A stretch of 62,082 nt of DNA, from the NCBI GenBank assembly GCA_014380365.1, contig JACMJZ010000018.1, positions 1 through 62,082 on the forward strand. The letters are read 5' to 3'. Below the pieces are notes generated by a model. It did no database searches and had not been told where the DNA came from. It saw nothing but the letters and a program-made list of their open reading frames with translations. The position numbers and the translations under genes were made by a program. Shown here piece after piece: positions 17,091 through 25,520 of the stretch. The DNA comes from Pyrinomonadaceae bacterium. GTDB lineage: Bacteria; Acidobacteriota; Blastocatellia; Pyrinomonadales; Pyrinomonadaceae. Each line of letters starts with the position of its first letter. Positions within the stretch are counted from its first letter, which is position 1.

Positions 17091-20000
17091 TCAGGGACCG
17101 GGCGTCCGAACGAAACTCTCAAGTCTGAAATCGCGTCCGTCGGTGATCACGGTTATCGTTCCCTGCTGTCCGGTCGTAAGCACTTGGGCGCCGCTCGCCT
17201 GCCATCTATTAACTACTTGACGATGAGGGTGCCCGAACATCGACGTTTGGCCGACGGGAATTACTGCCAGGCGTGCGCCGGTTGCCGCGATGAAGTCCGC
17301 AGTAGAAGAAGTCCTGCTGCCATGATGCGCGACTTTGACAACGTCAGTTTGAAGACTATCGTGACCGTCGAAATTTTGCCGTACCTGGTCCGAAACGCTG
17401 GTGCGGGCCTTATCCAGCTTGACCAACGCATTCTCGGCAGGCGTTTCAATGTCAGCCGTCAGCAGAATCGATCTCCCGCCCAGAGAGAGTCTGAGCACCA
17501 CTGAATCGTTATTAGCCGAGGGCGCATCGGTGTTTTTCGCCGCCGTCGGCCATAACACGGTGGCCGAGACATTCCCAAATCGAAGCACATCGCCTGCGCC
17601 AATAGTGTGAATAGGAACTGTTCTGGCCGCCAGCGTGTGCAGAAATTTCGAGTACTCCGCATCACGGCTGGGCGTCCGGGCCACCAGGGCCGCGCGCACC
17701 GCGAAGTTCCGAGCCACGTCGTTGAGTCCGTCAATGTGGTCGGCATCGGCGTGCGTGGCAATGATGTAGTCAACGTGGTCCAGCCCTCGCCACCATAGAT
17801 ACTCCGACACAACCGCCTCGCCGATGCTTCGTGTGTCGCGTTCAAATGCGTAACCCTCGCTTTCCTCATGCACGTCTCGATGAAAAGGCCCCGGTTGTCC
17901 TCCGCCATCGATCAGGAGCGTCGTGTTGTCCGGCATCGTAACGAGCGCCGCGTCTCCCTGGCCTACATCGAGGAAGTCTATGCGTAGTTTTCCATCCGGC
18001 GCTGCTTCGCTGAACGGATGAAAGACAATCAGCGCTACTGCGATGAGTTGACCCGAAAACGCAAGCAACGTAATTCTTCGCGGCTTATGCGAAGTCTTCG
18101 CAGCCCTTTGGGACACCTTTGCGTCCTTTGCGGTTTCGCTGTCTGCGTGGCTTGGGTTTAACCGCAAAGAGCGCAAATGAACCGCAAAGGAACGCGAAGA
18201 TCGGACGTTCGATATCGGCAGTCTCAGCGGCTGCCAGCACGCCAGCAAAACTGCCAGCGTAATCAGTGGAACGTAGTAAAACCCATACACAGCGCTGGCC
18301 CATCCCGTGTATTCTGGCAAACGAATTGAAGCCACGCCTATGCGCGCAAAGGGATCCACGCTATGAACCATGAGCCAGTTCAAAGCATTCGTGAGGCCGA
18401 TCAACGGTTCGGCGAGCGCAGAACTAATCTGGGCGAGCAGCAACCCCAGGGCCGCGGTGATCGCCACTGCCGCCATCAACAAGCTCACAAAGATATTCAG
18501 CACGAGCGAGGCAAACGAGAGTCGATGAAAATAGACGACCAGAAAAGGCAGCAACGTCATCTGCACACTCACCGAGACAACTGTGGCCGCAAACGCATAT
18601 CGCAACGCGCGTTGTAAGTGAAATCGCTCGAGTGTTTTAGCCAGCGGTGATTTGAAGAGTTTGTAAGTGTAGTTTGTGCGTTTGAGTTCGCGTTTCCATT
18701 CGCGTTCGCTCCAGAAAAGATTTTCACAGCTCGTGCGCAGCCACGGCGCGACTGATGGGGGCACGGGTGTTTCGCGCGTTGGTCGCCATGAACCAATCTC
18801 CGACGCTTTCTGAAGTAACGGCCAGGCCAATACGACGATTGCCAGCACGGAAACAAATGTTAGCTGGAACGACGGATCCAGAAGATCACTCGGACGCCAG
18901 ATGAGCAGTGCCAGAGCGGCGCCGCCCAGGGCGCTAAGCGAGTTTGCCCGACGGAAAACCAGCGGCGCCAGCAGCACGATAGTAAACATCAGCGCCGCGC
19001 GCACGACGGACGACTCGGCGCCGACCGCAAGGGAGTACGCCCACAGAACCGCCACCGAAAGCGAGAACCGCGTGGCATTGTTTTTGGTCAACCTGCGAGC
19101 GATCAGAAAGACCAGACCACCGAGAAATGTAATGTGCAGGCCACTGATGACCAGTACATGAAACGTGCCACCTTCACGAAACCGTTCCGAAGTGGGGCGC
19201 GAAAGGTTGTAGCGATTGCCCAACAACGTCGCGTCAAGGACACCTGCTGTCTCCTTCGAGAAGCGCGAGTCAATCTCCTTTTGCAGCATGCGGCGCCATT
19301 CGTATAACCAGGCGAGGGGTAGGAACACGCGCGTGTTCTCCAGGCGTTCAATCAGCAGTGGACTTTTTACGAAGCCGGTAGCGTCGTAGCCTTTGCGGTC
19401 CAGGTATTCTGTGAAGGACGAGACGCCCGGATTTCGGAAACTATCGCTGCGCTCAAGCAGCGTCATCACGCGAATGCGCGCGCCGTAGCGAAGGTCGAGG
19501 TGGCCGAGTTTCTCTCGGTTAAATCTGGACGAAACCGGAACAAGCAGCATCACGACACCTGACACTTCACTTTCAAGCCCTCGCGATCTGATGTTCTCCA
19601 CACGTACGTTTAGATACCAACGCTCGGGCGCAATCTCAGAATCGCGTTCCAACACGCCGGTTACCTCGACCGGCTCGCCCACCGCAATCGTTTTCTCACC
19701 CTTCTCCGCAGTCTCGCTTAGCAGTCGCTTTAGTTGATTCGACGGGACGCGTGTCTTTTCTATCGACGCCAACGTCGCTCCCAACACGAGCGCCGACGCT
19801 GTTACCAAAATCGTGGCGAAGCCAATCCGGTTAGTACGAAAGGCGGTGACGGCGAGGAGCGTGGTTAACGCAGCGATGGAGATGAGAGCCGTTAATGAGA
19901 CCGCGAACACAGCGTGAGCGAGAATGCCTAACGAAAACGCGGCAGCAAGCTGCGCGAGAGGATAGGGATGAATGAGTTGAGTGTGAAGACGTTGCTGCAT
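17091..20000 (-). CDS. comEC: ComEC/Rec2 DNA internalisation protein
   Basis: ComEC is the inner-membrane channel that carries single-stranded DNA into the cytoplasm during transformation. All three parts are present in 969 residues: an N-terminal OB-type region after two transmembrane helices (residues ~25-210), the multi-pass Competence domain (~225-590, with VLVISGLHITFLGGL), and a C-terminal metallo-beta-lactamase-like domain with HADADH at 750-755 and VKVAHHGSRTSS further on. Residues ~600-640, the linker between the last two domains, are encoded by a dispersed TTTGCGG/CCGCAAA repeat kept in frame. No clear ribosome binding site precedes the ATG. Confidence 0.93.
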   Translation of the reverse strand: MQQRLHTQLIHPYPLAQLAAAFSLGILAHAVFAVSLTALISIAALTTLLAVTAFRTNRIGFATILVTASALVLGATLASIEKTRVPSNQLKRLLSETAEKGEKTIAVGEPVEVTGVLERDSEIAPERWYLNVRVENIRSRGLESEVSGVVMLLVPVSSRFNREKLGHLDLRYGARIRVMTLLERSDSFRNPGVSSFTEYLDRKGYDATGFVKSPLLIERLENTRVFLPLAWLYEWRRMLQKEIDSRFSKETAGVLDATLLGNRYNLSRPTSERFREGGTFHVLVISGLHITFLGGLVFLIARRLTKNNATRFSLSVAVLWAYSLAVGAESSVVRAALMFTIVLLAPLVFRRANSLSALGGAALALLIWRPSDLLDPSFQLTFVSVLAIVVLAWPLLQKASEIGSWRPTRETPVPPSVAPWLRTSCENLFWSEREWKRELKRTNYTYKLFKSPLAKTLERFHLQRALRYAFAATVVSVSVQMTLLPFLVVYFHRLSFASLVLNIFVSLLMAAVAITAALGLLLAQISSALAEPLIGLTNALNWLMVHSVDPFARIGVASIRLPEYTGWASAVYGFYYVPLITLAVLLACWQPLRLPISNVRSSRSFAVHLRSLRLNPSHADSETAKDAKVSQRAAKTSHKPRRITLLAFSGQLIAVALIVFHPFSEAAPDGKLRIDFLDVGQGDAALVTMPDNTTLLIDGGGQPGPFHRDVHEESEGYAFERDTRSIGEAVVSEYLWWRGLDHVDYIIATHADADHIDGLNDVARNFAVRAALVARTPSRDAEYSKFLHTLAARTVPIHTIGAGDVLRFGNVSATVLWPTAAKNTDAPSANNDSVVLRLSLGGRSILLTADIETPAENALVKLDKARTSVSDQVRQNFDGHDSLQTDVVKVAHHGSRTSSTADFIAATGARLAVIPVGQTSMFGHPHRQVVNRWQASGAQVLTTGQQGTITVITDGRDFRLESFVRTPGP
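18095..18205. repeat. TTTGCGG repeat embedded in comEC
   Basis: CACCTTTGCGTCCTTTGCGG and, about 45 bases on, ACCGCAAAGAGCGCAAA match the non-coding copies at 4.4 and 11.3 kb. Here the element is translated without disrupting the frame. Confidence 0.75.
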
Positions 20001-20056
20001 TGATCAAACGAGAACGCAGCGGAGGGTAATCAGGCAAATAGTTCAGAATCGTCGAA

Positions 20057-20087
20057 GCTGGGAGCGCAGACATCCTTGTCTGCTGCC
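20057..20087. repeat. REP-like hairpin GCTGGGAGCGCAGACA...
   Basis: GCAGACA and TGTCTGC form a hairpin after GCTGGGAGC. This is the reverse-orientation relative of 3717-3742. It lies between comEC and rlmD. Confidence 0.75.
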
Positions 20088-20109
20088 TTTATGTTCGTCC
20101 CAGTAGATT

Positions 20110-21375
20110 CTAAACCACGCTCGTGGCGGACAAGCGCGCGACGGTTTCCACGTGATGGGTCTGCGGGAACATATCAAATGCTACGACGGAGTCAAGAGAA
20201 TAACCGCCGGCGATTAGTTTTTTGAGGTCGCGTGCGAGGGTGGCAGGGTCGCAGGAGACGTAAGAGATTTGTGTCGGACGCAGCGCCAGGATGCCGGCGA
20301 TGTCTTTGTTTTCGGCGCCGGTACGCGGTGGATCGAGCAGCAGAAAATCTACGGGGCCAAGTGAACTTGAATGCTGTCGTAACCAATCGCCGACGCGGGC
20401 GGTGACGATTTCTGCGTTTCCACTAGCCTCCGTCTCGACGCCCTCCCTGACGGTCGGGCTACTGCCCCGCGACCCTGACCGGGCGGATTCCAGGTTGCGG
20501 CGGGCAGAGTCGGTGGCCAGCGGGTTCGCTTCGGCGCCGATGACGCGTGCAAATCGTCTGGTTAGCGGAAGCGTAAACAGACCGACGCCACAATAGAGGT
20601 CGACGGCTGTCTTCCCTCTGGCGTCGCCCAGGGCTGCTTCGATCAAGTGGTCCAGCAGGTTGTGATTGATCTGGAAAAAACCCTCGGCGCTGAACTGGTA
20701 CGTTTCATTTCCAATGCGGCGGCTCACCACGGGCGCGCCTGAGCCACTGACGTCAGCATTCCTTACCGCCACTGAAACGCCCTCATCACCTGCAACAGCG
20801 TCAATGTGCTTTGGCAACTGCCCCGAAGGAATTTCGTTGCGTAACTGTTCGAGCGTTTGCTGCAGCTCCGGAACGAGCACGGCGCAGTACTCAACGTCGC
20901 AAACGTCATTCGAGCCCCGGACAAAGTAGCCCAACCGATCCGTTGACCTGTCAAACTGCCAGGTTGCGCGAGCGCGATATTGCCACTGCTTTGGCGAAGC
21001 ATGCATCGGAATATCCAGCGGCGTTTCAATCTTTGCGATGCGATGCAGACAGTCGCGAATGATCTCCACCTTGGCATTGAGCTGCGCTTCGTAACTTAGC
21101 TGCTGAAAATCGCAGCCGCCGCAAAGTCCGAAATAAGGGCACGGTGGCTCGACGCGAACAGGAGACGGCTCGATAACCTCGACAATTGAAGCAAAGCCCA
21201 CCTTGCCGGAAATTCGATCAATTTTAACGCGGGCAACATCGCCCGGAGCCGCCAGCGATACGAACAGCGTCAGACCGTCCGCGTGGGCCAGGCCAACACC
21301 GCCGGGCAGCAGCCGCTCGATCTTCACTTCGATGGTCATTTGTTCTTCAACTGACTCCATATTCATGCGGAACAC
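20110..21375 (-). CDS. rlmD: 23S rRNA (uracil-5-)-methyltransferase RlmD/RumA
   Basis: This SAM-dependent enzyme makes 5-methyluridine in 23S rRNA. Of 421 residues, ~13-70 form a TRAM domain. The Fe-S cysteines C79, C85 and C88 stand in CPYFGLCGGC, with a fourth in the DVCDVEYC region. The methyltransferase fold has AVDLYCGVGLFTLPL, LLLDPPRTG, and the catalytic cysteine in YVSCDPATLARD. Between NLESA and NAEIVTARVGDW lie about 21 residues encoded by a dispersed repeat that relatives should lack. An ATG 12 codons later (MTIEVKIERL) is an alternative start. Confidence 0.9.
   Translation of the reverse strand: MFRMNMESVEEQMTIEVKIERLLPGGVGLAHADGLTLFVSLAAPGDVARVKIDRISGKVGFASIVEVIEPSPVRVEPPCPYFGLCGGCDFQQLSYEAQLNAKVEIIRDCLHRIAKIETPLDIPMHASPKQWQYRARATWQFDRSTDRLGYFVRGSNDVCDVEYCAVLVPELQQTLEQLRNEIPSGQLPKHIDAVAGDEGVSVAVRNADVSGSGAPVVSRRIGNETYQFSAEGFFQINHNLLDHLIEAALGDARGKTAVDLYCGVGLFTLPLTRRFARVIGAEANPLATDSARRNLESARSGSRGSSPTVREGVETEASGNAEIVTARVGDWLRQHSSSLGPVDFLLLDPPRTGAENKDIAGILALRPTQISYVSCDPATLARDLKKLIAGGYSLDSVVAFDMFPQTHHVETVARLSATSVV
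20446..20497. repeat. CCCTCCCTGACGGTCGGGC repeat embedded in rlmD
   Basis: The sequence GCCCTCCCTGACGGTCGGGC followed by TACTGCCCCG occurs almost unchanged in non-coding DNA at 29951-29977. Here it codes, in frame, for an RSGSRGSSPTVREGVE-type insertion in the methyltransferase. Confidence 0.8.
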
Positions 21376-21416
21376 TAGCCGCGGATTAACGCCGATCTTC
21401 GCGGATCAGAATAAAT

Positions 21417-21507
21417 CAGAACCGGGAGCGGTAGCGACCGGGTTGGAGGTAGTTTACAAAGTGTTGTTGGCTAAGCATTCACCCGGTCGCTACCGCTCCC
21501 GGTTCTG
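21417..21507. repeat. Perfect 27-bp inverted repeat
   Basis: The arm at 21417-21443 (CAGAACCGGGAGCGGTAGCG...) is the exact reverse complement of 21481-21507, with 37 bases between. It lies upstream of rlmD and downstream of the next gene. It could serve as a terminator-like hairpin or be a non-autonomous mobile repeat. Confidence 0.85.
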
Positions 21508-21550
21508 ACTCATTGTGCCGAGACGGCTTGCTTGAAGTTCGCAAAGGGTC

Positions 21551-22294
21551 TTAAAGATAAAACAAACTGAGGCGCGGGACACCAAATTGCTCCCGCAGTT
21601 GCTTGAGCAAGAGGTTGTCAAACGTCTGCTGGTAAACTGCCTTCTCCATCTGTTTGCGGTAGGGACTGAGCTGCTCCTTAACTTCCTGCTTCAGCCGATC
21701 GAGTTGATCCGATTCGATTACTAAACCGACCGCATCGCTCAACATTCTTTCCAGACCTGACAGCGACTGTTCCAGCTTCTGCGCGTCAGGCACCGCGGTA
21801 GCGGTGAAGTCCTGTGCAACCTCGCGAAGTAACGCGGCGGCCCGCACGAGCGTTTCAGAAAAAGTATCGCTGCTGGCTTGCTTCCCCGCCAGTTGTGCTT
21901 CGTAAGCAGTGCCTGCAGCCAGCAGACTCTGGTGGCCTCCCTGCAAGTGTTCGAGGATCGCTACCCGCGAAAATGGTAGGCTATCTGCGCCACCTTCGTT
22001 TTGATCTCCCTCTGCCGGCGCATCCGCCGCACCGACACGCGCCTCACGCCACTCCGCGAACTGCGCGTCAACTTCTTCCTGGCAGTACATCAACGACTTT
22101 ACACTTCGCTTACGCGGCTTCGATTCCCACGAATCGAAGGCCTTCTCGATTCCGCGCAATACTATGTGCAACGGAACGCCCATCTCCTTCCATGTCTCGA
22201 TGAGCGACCAATCAATCGAGCTAACGAGGAGATGCTTTCCCCGCCGGCGAACAAATGCATCTTCGATTTCGGTGAAGTAATTAAAGTAGTTCAA
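21551..22294 (-). CDS. Conserved hypothetical protein, helical
   Basis: I do not recognise a named domain. The best start is the TTG at 22294, giving a 247-residue protein beginning MNYFNYFTEIEDAF. Reading further upstream translates a palindromic repeat. The N-terminal ~90 residues (FVRRRGKHLLVSSIDWSLIE, then GVPLHIVLRGIEKAFD, then SLMYCQEEVDAQF) look like a compact domain I recall from Acidobacteria hypotheticals. The C-terminal ~130 residues are strongly helical with coiled-coil character. It follows coaX in the same direction, separated by the repeat at 22302-22424. Confidence 0.65.
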   Translation of the reverse strand: MNYFNYFTEIEDAFVRRRGKHLLVSSIDWSLIETWKEMGVPLHIVLRGIEKAFDSWESKPRKRSVKSLMYCQEEVDAQFAEWREARVGAADAPAEGDQNEGGADSLPFSRVAILEHLQGGHQSLLAAGTAYEAQLAGKQASSDTFSETLVRAAALLREVAQDFTATAVPDAQKLEQSLSGLERMLSDAVGLVIESDQLDRLKQEVKEQLSPYRKQMEKAVYQQTFDNLLLKQLREQFGVPRLSLFYL

Positions 22295-22301
22295 GAAAAG
22301 A

Positions 22302-22424
22302 TGTCCAAAGTCCAATGTCCAAAGTCCAACGTCAAAAGTCCAACGGTCCGGCGTCGAACGTCCGAAGGAATAAGAAGCCTTCAAATCTCGGACTTCGGAC
22401 TTTGGACTTTGGACTTTGGACTTC
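22302..22424. repeat. Palindromic short-unit array (GTCCAAA / TTTGGAC)
   Basis: The left arm has units of GTCCAAA(G/T)TCCAA at 22303-22350. The right arm, about 40 bases on, has repeated GGACTTTGGACTTT units at 22388-22424. The two arms can pair to form one long imperfect hairpin. The right arm is translated as the C-terminal tail of CoaX. Confidence 0.85.
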
Positions 22425-23190
22425 CTGTGGCTGTGCGCTCGTAAATCAGTCGTAGGCCTTCCAGCGTCAGGGTCTCGTCGACAAGCTCGATAAACTCTGA
22501 ACCGGTCGCGATCAGCGAAGCGAGTCCGCCGGTTGCTATTACCCGTGGGCTACCACCGATCTCCTCGATCATTTTCCGCAGCACTCCGTCCACCAGTCCC
22601 ACAAAACCGTGATACAACCCGGACTGCATCGCCGTGACTGTCGATGAACCGATGACGCTTTGCGGCCGCCTGATATCAACCCGCGGCAATTTCGCGGTAC
22701 GCGCAAACAGCGCCTCGGAAGAAATCATGATGCCGGGCGTGATCGCGCCGCCGACGTATTGGCCTTCCGCGTTGATTGCGTTGAAGGTGGTGGCGGTACC
22801 AAAATCCACAACGATGCAGGGCGCGCCGTATTTCTGAATAGCAGCCACTGCGTCAACTATCCTGTCGGCTCCTACATCGGAAGCGGGCTCGTAGAGTATC
22901 CGGAGTCCCGTGTCAATGTCCTGGTCCACGAAAAGCGGCGTCACGTGAAAATAAGTCTCCGCCATTGTCTTCAGGGTGTAGTTTAGCGGCGGGACTACCG
23001 AAGCAATCGCAATCGCGTTGATTGCATTAAAATCAATTCCTGCTAACTCAAACAAGTTGCGAGCGTGCACGCCATACTCGTCTACGGTGCGCGAGCGCGC
23101 GGTAGTTAAGCGCCAATGCGCAACCAGTTCGGTGTGGTTGAAAACACCGAGCGAGGTGTTTGTGTTTCCTGCGTCAATAACCAGTAACAT
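22381..23190 (-). CDS. coaX: Type III pantothenate kinase
   Basis: CoaX phosphorylates pantothenate in the first step of coenzyme A synthesis. I start at the ATG ending at 23190 (269 residues, MLLVIDAGNTNTSLGVF). The frame extends 15 codons further but through a REP element. Visible motifs are the phosphate-binding DAGNTNTSLG, the catalytic VGADRIVDA, and DFGTATTFN. The last ~12 residues (PKSKVQSPKS) are encoded by a repeat and are unlikely to matter for function. Placement in a minus-strand run with birA fits a cofactor theme; birA and coaX are often neighbours in bacteria. Confidence 0.92.
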   Translation of the reverse strand: MLLVIDAGNTNTSLGVFNHTELVAHWRLTTARSRTVDEYGVHARNLFELAGIDFNAINAIAIASVVPPLNYTLKTMAETYFHVTPLFVDQDIDTGLRILYEPASDVGADRIVDAVAAIQKYGAPCIVVDFGTATTFNAINAEGQYVGGAITPGIMISSEALFARTAKLPRVDIRRPQSVIGSSTVTAMQSGLYHGFVGLVDGVLRKMIEEIGGSPRVIATGGLASLIATGSEFIELVDETLTLEGLRLIYERTATGSPKSKVQSPKSEI

Positions 23191-23206
23191 AATCGGTTCC
23201 GTTGGT

Positions 23207-23233
23207 GCTGGGAGCGCAGGCATCTTGCCTGCC
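23207..23233. repeat. REP-like hairpin GCTGGGAGCGCAGGCA
   Basis: GGCAGGCAAG pairs with its partner across GCAGGCATCTTGCCTGC. Same family as 3717 and 20057. It abuts the coaX start. Confidence 0.75.
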
Positions 23234-23285
23234 ATTGAGCGCCGCCCCGGCGCGAACTTCTGAAACTCCTTAGCGACGAGTTAAT

Positions 23286-24581
23286 TTAATTGTGGGTCAA
23301 TAACACTTCCTCGATCGCATCTGCTGCCGAACGCGCGCCGCTCTCATTACGAACTCGCTCGCCAACTTCTTTCGCGCGCGTAAACGCGCTGGGGTTTTCC
23401 AATATCGCGCCCAATTCTCTGATCGCGGTGCGCGCATTGTAACGTGGACGGGCAACCATGCGCCCGCATCCCAACCTTACCACGCGCGCGGCGTTGTCGA
23501 ATTGATCGTGCGCATGAGGGACTATCAGTACCGCACGTCCTGAACGCAATCCCTGTCCCGTCGTCCCCACGCCACCCTGGTGCACTATAACCGACGCGCG
23601 TGGGAACACTTCGCCAAAAGGCGCATACTCAAACACAGCCATGCCCGCGGGCAACAGCTCCGTGGGTCGATTACGGGCGTGGCCGATCAATAGTAATGCC
23701 CTTTGACCCAACTCCTGCGCTGCTTTGATTGAGTCACGATAAAACTGATCCGCCACCCAAAAGGCGGCCGACCCGAGGGTAAAAACAATCGGGGGCGGTC
23801 CGTCAGCCAAAAACTTCATCAGCGCTGGCTCTGCTTCGGTCTCACCAAAAAAATCCCTTCGATCATAGAAAGGAAATCCGGTCACGCGTGTGTTCGCGGG
23901 CCAGTCGGGTTGAGGCCGCGCCAGCAACGGTGAAAACAGTGCCAATACCATCGTCGGTGAATGTTGCCCCACAAGAAGCGGTTGCGCGCCACGTGGTAAA
24001 CCCAGTTCAGCACGCAGACGATAGATCGGCTCCATAATGTTTTCCAGCCGGGAGGATGCGATGCGATAGGCCAGCCGGCTTGCTGCCCAACTCCTTTTCA
24101 TTAGATGGTAAAGCGAAGGCAGCTGCGGTAGCACCGGAGGATCATGGGACGAGAAGAAGGAAATTGGCGCCAGCACACTCGACACCCACGGCAAACCTCG
24201 CTTCTGCGCCACGATTGGCCCAACGAAGGGCAGCGGATGCGTTAGTAATAAGTCGGCGCCTTCGACTGCCGCATCGAGGTCCTCGTAGACCTCCCGAGGA
24301 TTCTCCGCCACTAATTGCAGCACCTTCTCGGTACCGCCTCTCGGATTCATCAACTCGACGGACAGCCTCAACATTTCCTCAGTATCATCATAGGAGGGCA
24401 TGTTAGGCCGGATAGGATAAAACTGAATCCCTGCCGCAACCATCTTTTCCCGGTAGACTTCGGAAGTGGCCATCACCGGCGTGTGACCGCGCGACTTCAG
24501 TTCAAGCGCGATTGCGATGTATGGATGAATATCGCCGAACGAGCCGAAGGTTGAGAGGACGATACGCTTGCCCTTGATCAT
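23286..24581 (-). CDS. Glycosyltransferase, MGT/UGT-type (GT1-like)
   Basis: This 431-residue GT-B fold enzyme transfers a sugar from a nucleotide donor to a small or lipid acceptor. The N-terminal acceptor domain starts VLSTFGSFGDIHPYIAIALEL, typical of the UDP-glucuronosyltransferase-like family. The C-terminal donor motif is VIVHQGGVGTTGQGLRSG followed by PHAHDQFDNAARV. Related enzymes decorate macrolides, sterols or glycolipids. The acceptor cannot be read from sequence. It starts only about 5 bases after the birA stop, so it is probably co-transcribed with it. Confidence 0.85.
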   Translation of the reverse strand: MIKGKRIVLSTFGSFGDIHPYIAIALELKSRGHTPVMATSEVYREKMVAAGIQFYPIRPNMPSYDDTEEMLRLSVELMNPRGGTEKVLQLVAENPREVYEDLDAAVEGADLLLTHPLPFVGPIVAQKRGLPWVSSVLAPISFFSSHDPPVLPQLPSLYHLMKRSWAASRLAYRIASSRLENIMEPIYRLRAELGLPRGAQPLLVGQHSPTMVLALFSPLLARPQPDWPANTRVTGFPFYDRRDFFGETEAEPALMKFLADGPPPIVFTLGSAAFWVADQFYRDSIKAAQELGQRALLLIGHARNRPTELLPAGMAVFEYAPFGEVFPRASVIVHQGGVGTTGQGLRSGRAVLIVPHAHDQFDNAARVVRLGCGRMVARPRYNARTAIRELGAILENPSAFTRAKEVGERVRNESGARSAADAIEEVLLTHN

Positions 24582-24586
24582 AAGAT

Positions 24587-25345
24587 TCAGTTTGACGCGG
24601 GTCGCACCCTAGACACGTCGCCAGTTCGCACGATTCTAATATCGCCGTCAGCGGTTTCCACGCGCAACGCTCCATCGCGTTCAAGCCCGCGAGAGATGCC
24701 TTCGAGGATCTCGTCGCCGTTGGCAACGCGAATTCGTTTACCACTCGCGTAGGTCGAGCGCCTTGACCACTCGCGAATAATCACCTCCCGCCCATCTGGC
24801 GTTTGCAGCATTTGATAGTACTTCGCAATTGCGCCGACTAAAGCTTCGAGCAAACCTTCGAGGTCAGGCCTTTGTCCAGTAACGGCTTCGACTGAAGTGG
24901 CAACCTTGTTGAGCTCATTTTGAAACGCATGGTTGGTCAGATTAATCCCGATGCCAACAACCACCGCGCGCCCGATTGACGTTTCGACTGTTTCGGCAAG
25001 TATGCCGCACAGCTTCTTGTCATTAGCCAGCACGTCGTTTGGCCATTTTATGTCCGTCTGCAACGCGCACGAATCGAGCAACGCTTCAGAAACTGCAACT
25101 GCGGCCATCAGAGTAAGCAGTGGCCAGGCACTCTGGTCGATGTCAGGACGAAGGACGATAGTGAAATAGAGCCCAGCACCCTCGGGCGACAGCCATTCCC
25201 GTTCTAGCCGGCCGCGCCCGGCCGTCTGCTCACTTGCAACAACACAGAGCCCTTCAGGAGCGCCTTCGATGGCGCGCCTGGCAGCTTCGAGATTGGTAGA
25301 AGGCAACGACTCGAACCGCAGAATCTGTGGAGTAAGTAGGGTCAC
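24587..25345 (-). CDS. birA: Biotin-[acetyl-CoA-carboxylase] ligase
   Basis: BirA activates biotin to biotinyl-AMP and attaches it to the carrier lysine of biotin-dependent carboxylases. The 252-residue protein starts at a GTG and consists only of the catalytic and C-terminal SH3-like domains. The DNA-binding helix-turn-helix of E. coli BirA is absent, so it should not act as a repressor. Motifs include LPSTNLEA, the biotin/ATP loop TAGRGRLEREW, and DIKWPNDV. The downstream glycosyltransferase follows immediately. Confidence 0.92.
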   Translation of the reverse strand: MTLLTPQILRFESLPSTNLEAARRAIEGAPEGLCVVASEQTAGRGRLEREWLSPEGAGLYFTIVLRPDIDQSAWPLLTLMAAVAVSEALLDSCALQTDIKWPNDVLANDKKLCGILAETVETSIGRAVVVGIGINLTNHAFQNELNKVATSVEAVTGQRPDLEGLLEALVGAIAKYYQMLQTPDGREVIIREWSRRSTYASGKRIRVANGDEILEGISRGLERDGALRVETADGDIRIVRTGDVSRVRPASN

Positions 25346-25370
25346 TTTGGTACCAGTTTCAGCGGGTGCA

Positions 25371-25505
25371 AGAGCGGGGGCAAGCCCACTTTCCCGACCA
25401 CAACTAACTATAGTCGACTGGTAACTCTTCGAAGATCTTCAAGGTTGAGAGAAACAGGCAACCCACAGTGTCTCTCAAGTTGGGAAGGCGGGCTTGCCCC
25501 CGCTC
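25371..25505. repeat. MITE-like ~135-bp element A
   Basis: The ends are inverted: AGAGCGGGGGCAAGCCCACT at the left and GGCGGGCTTGCCCCCGCTC at the right. The inner ~80 bases are unlike element B at 28015-28148, which has the same ends and almost the same length. It contains no reading frame. Confidence 0.75.
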
Positions 25506-25520
25506 ATATGCTGCGCCTTT

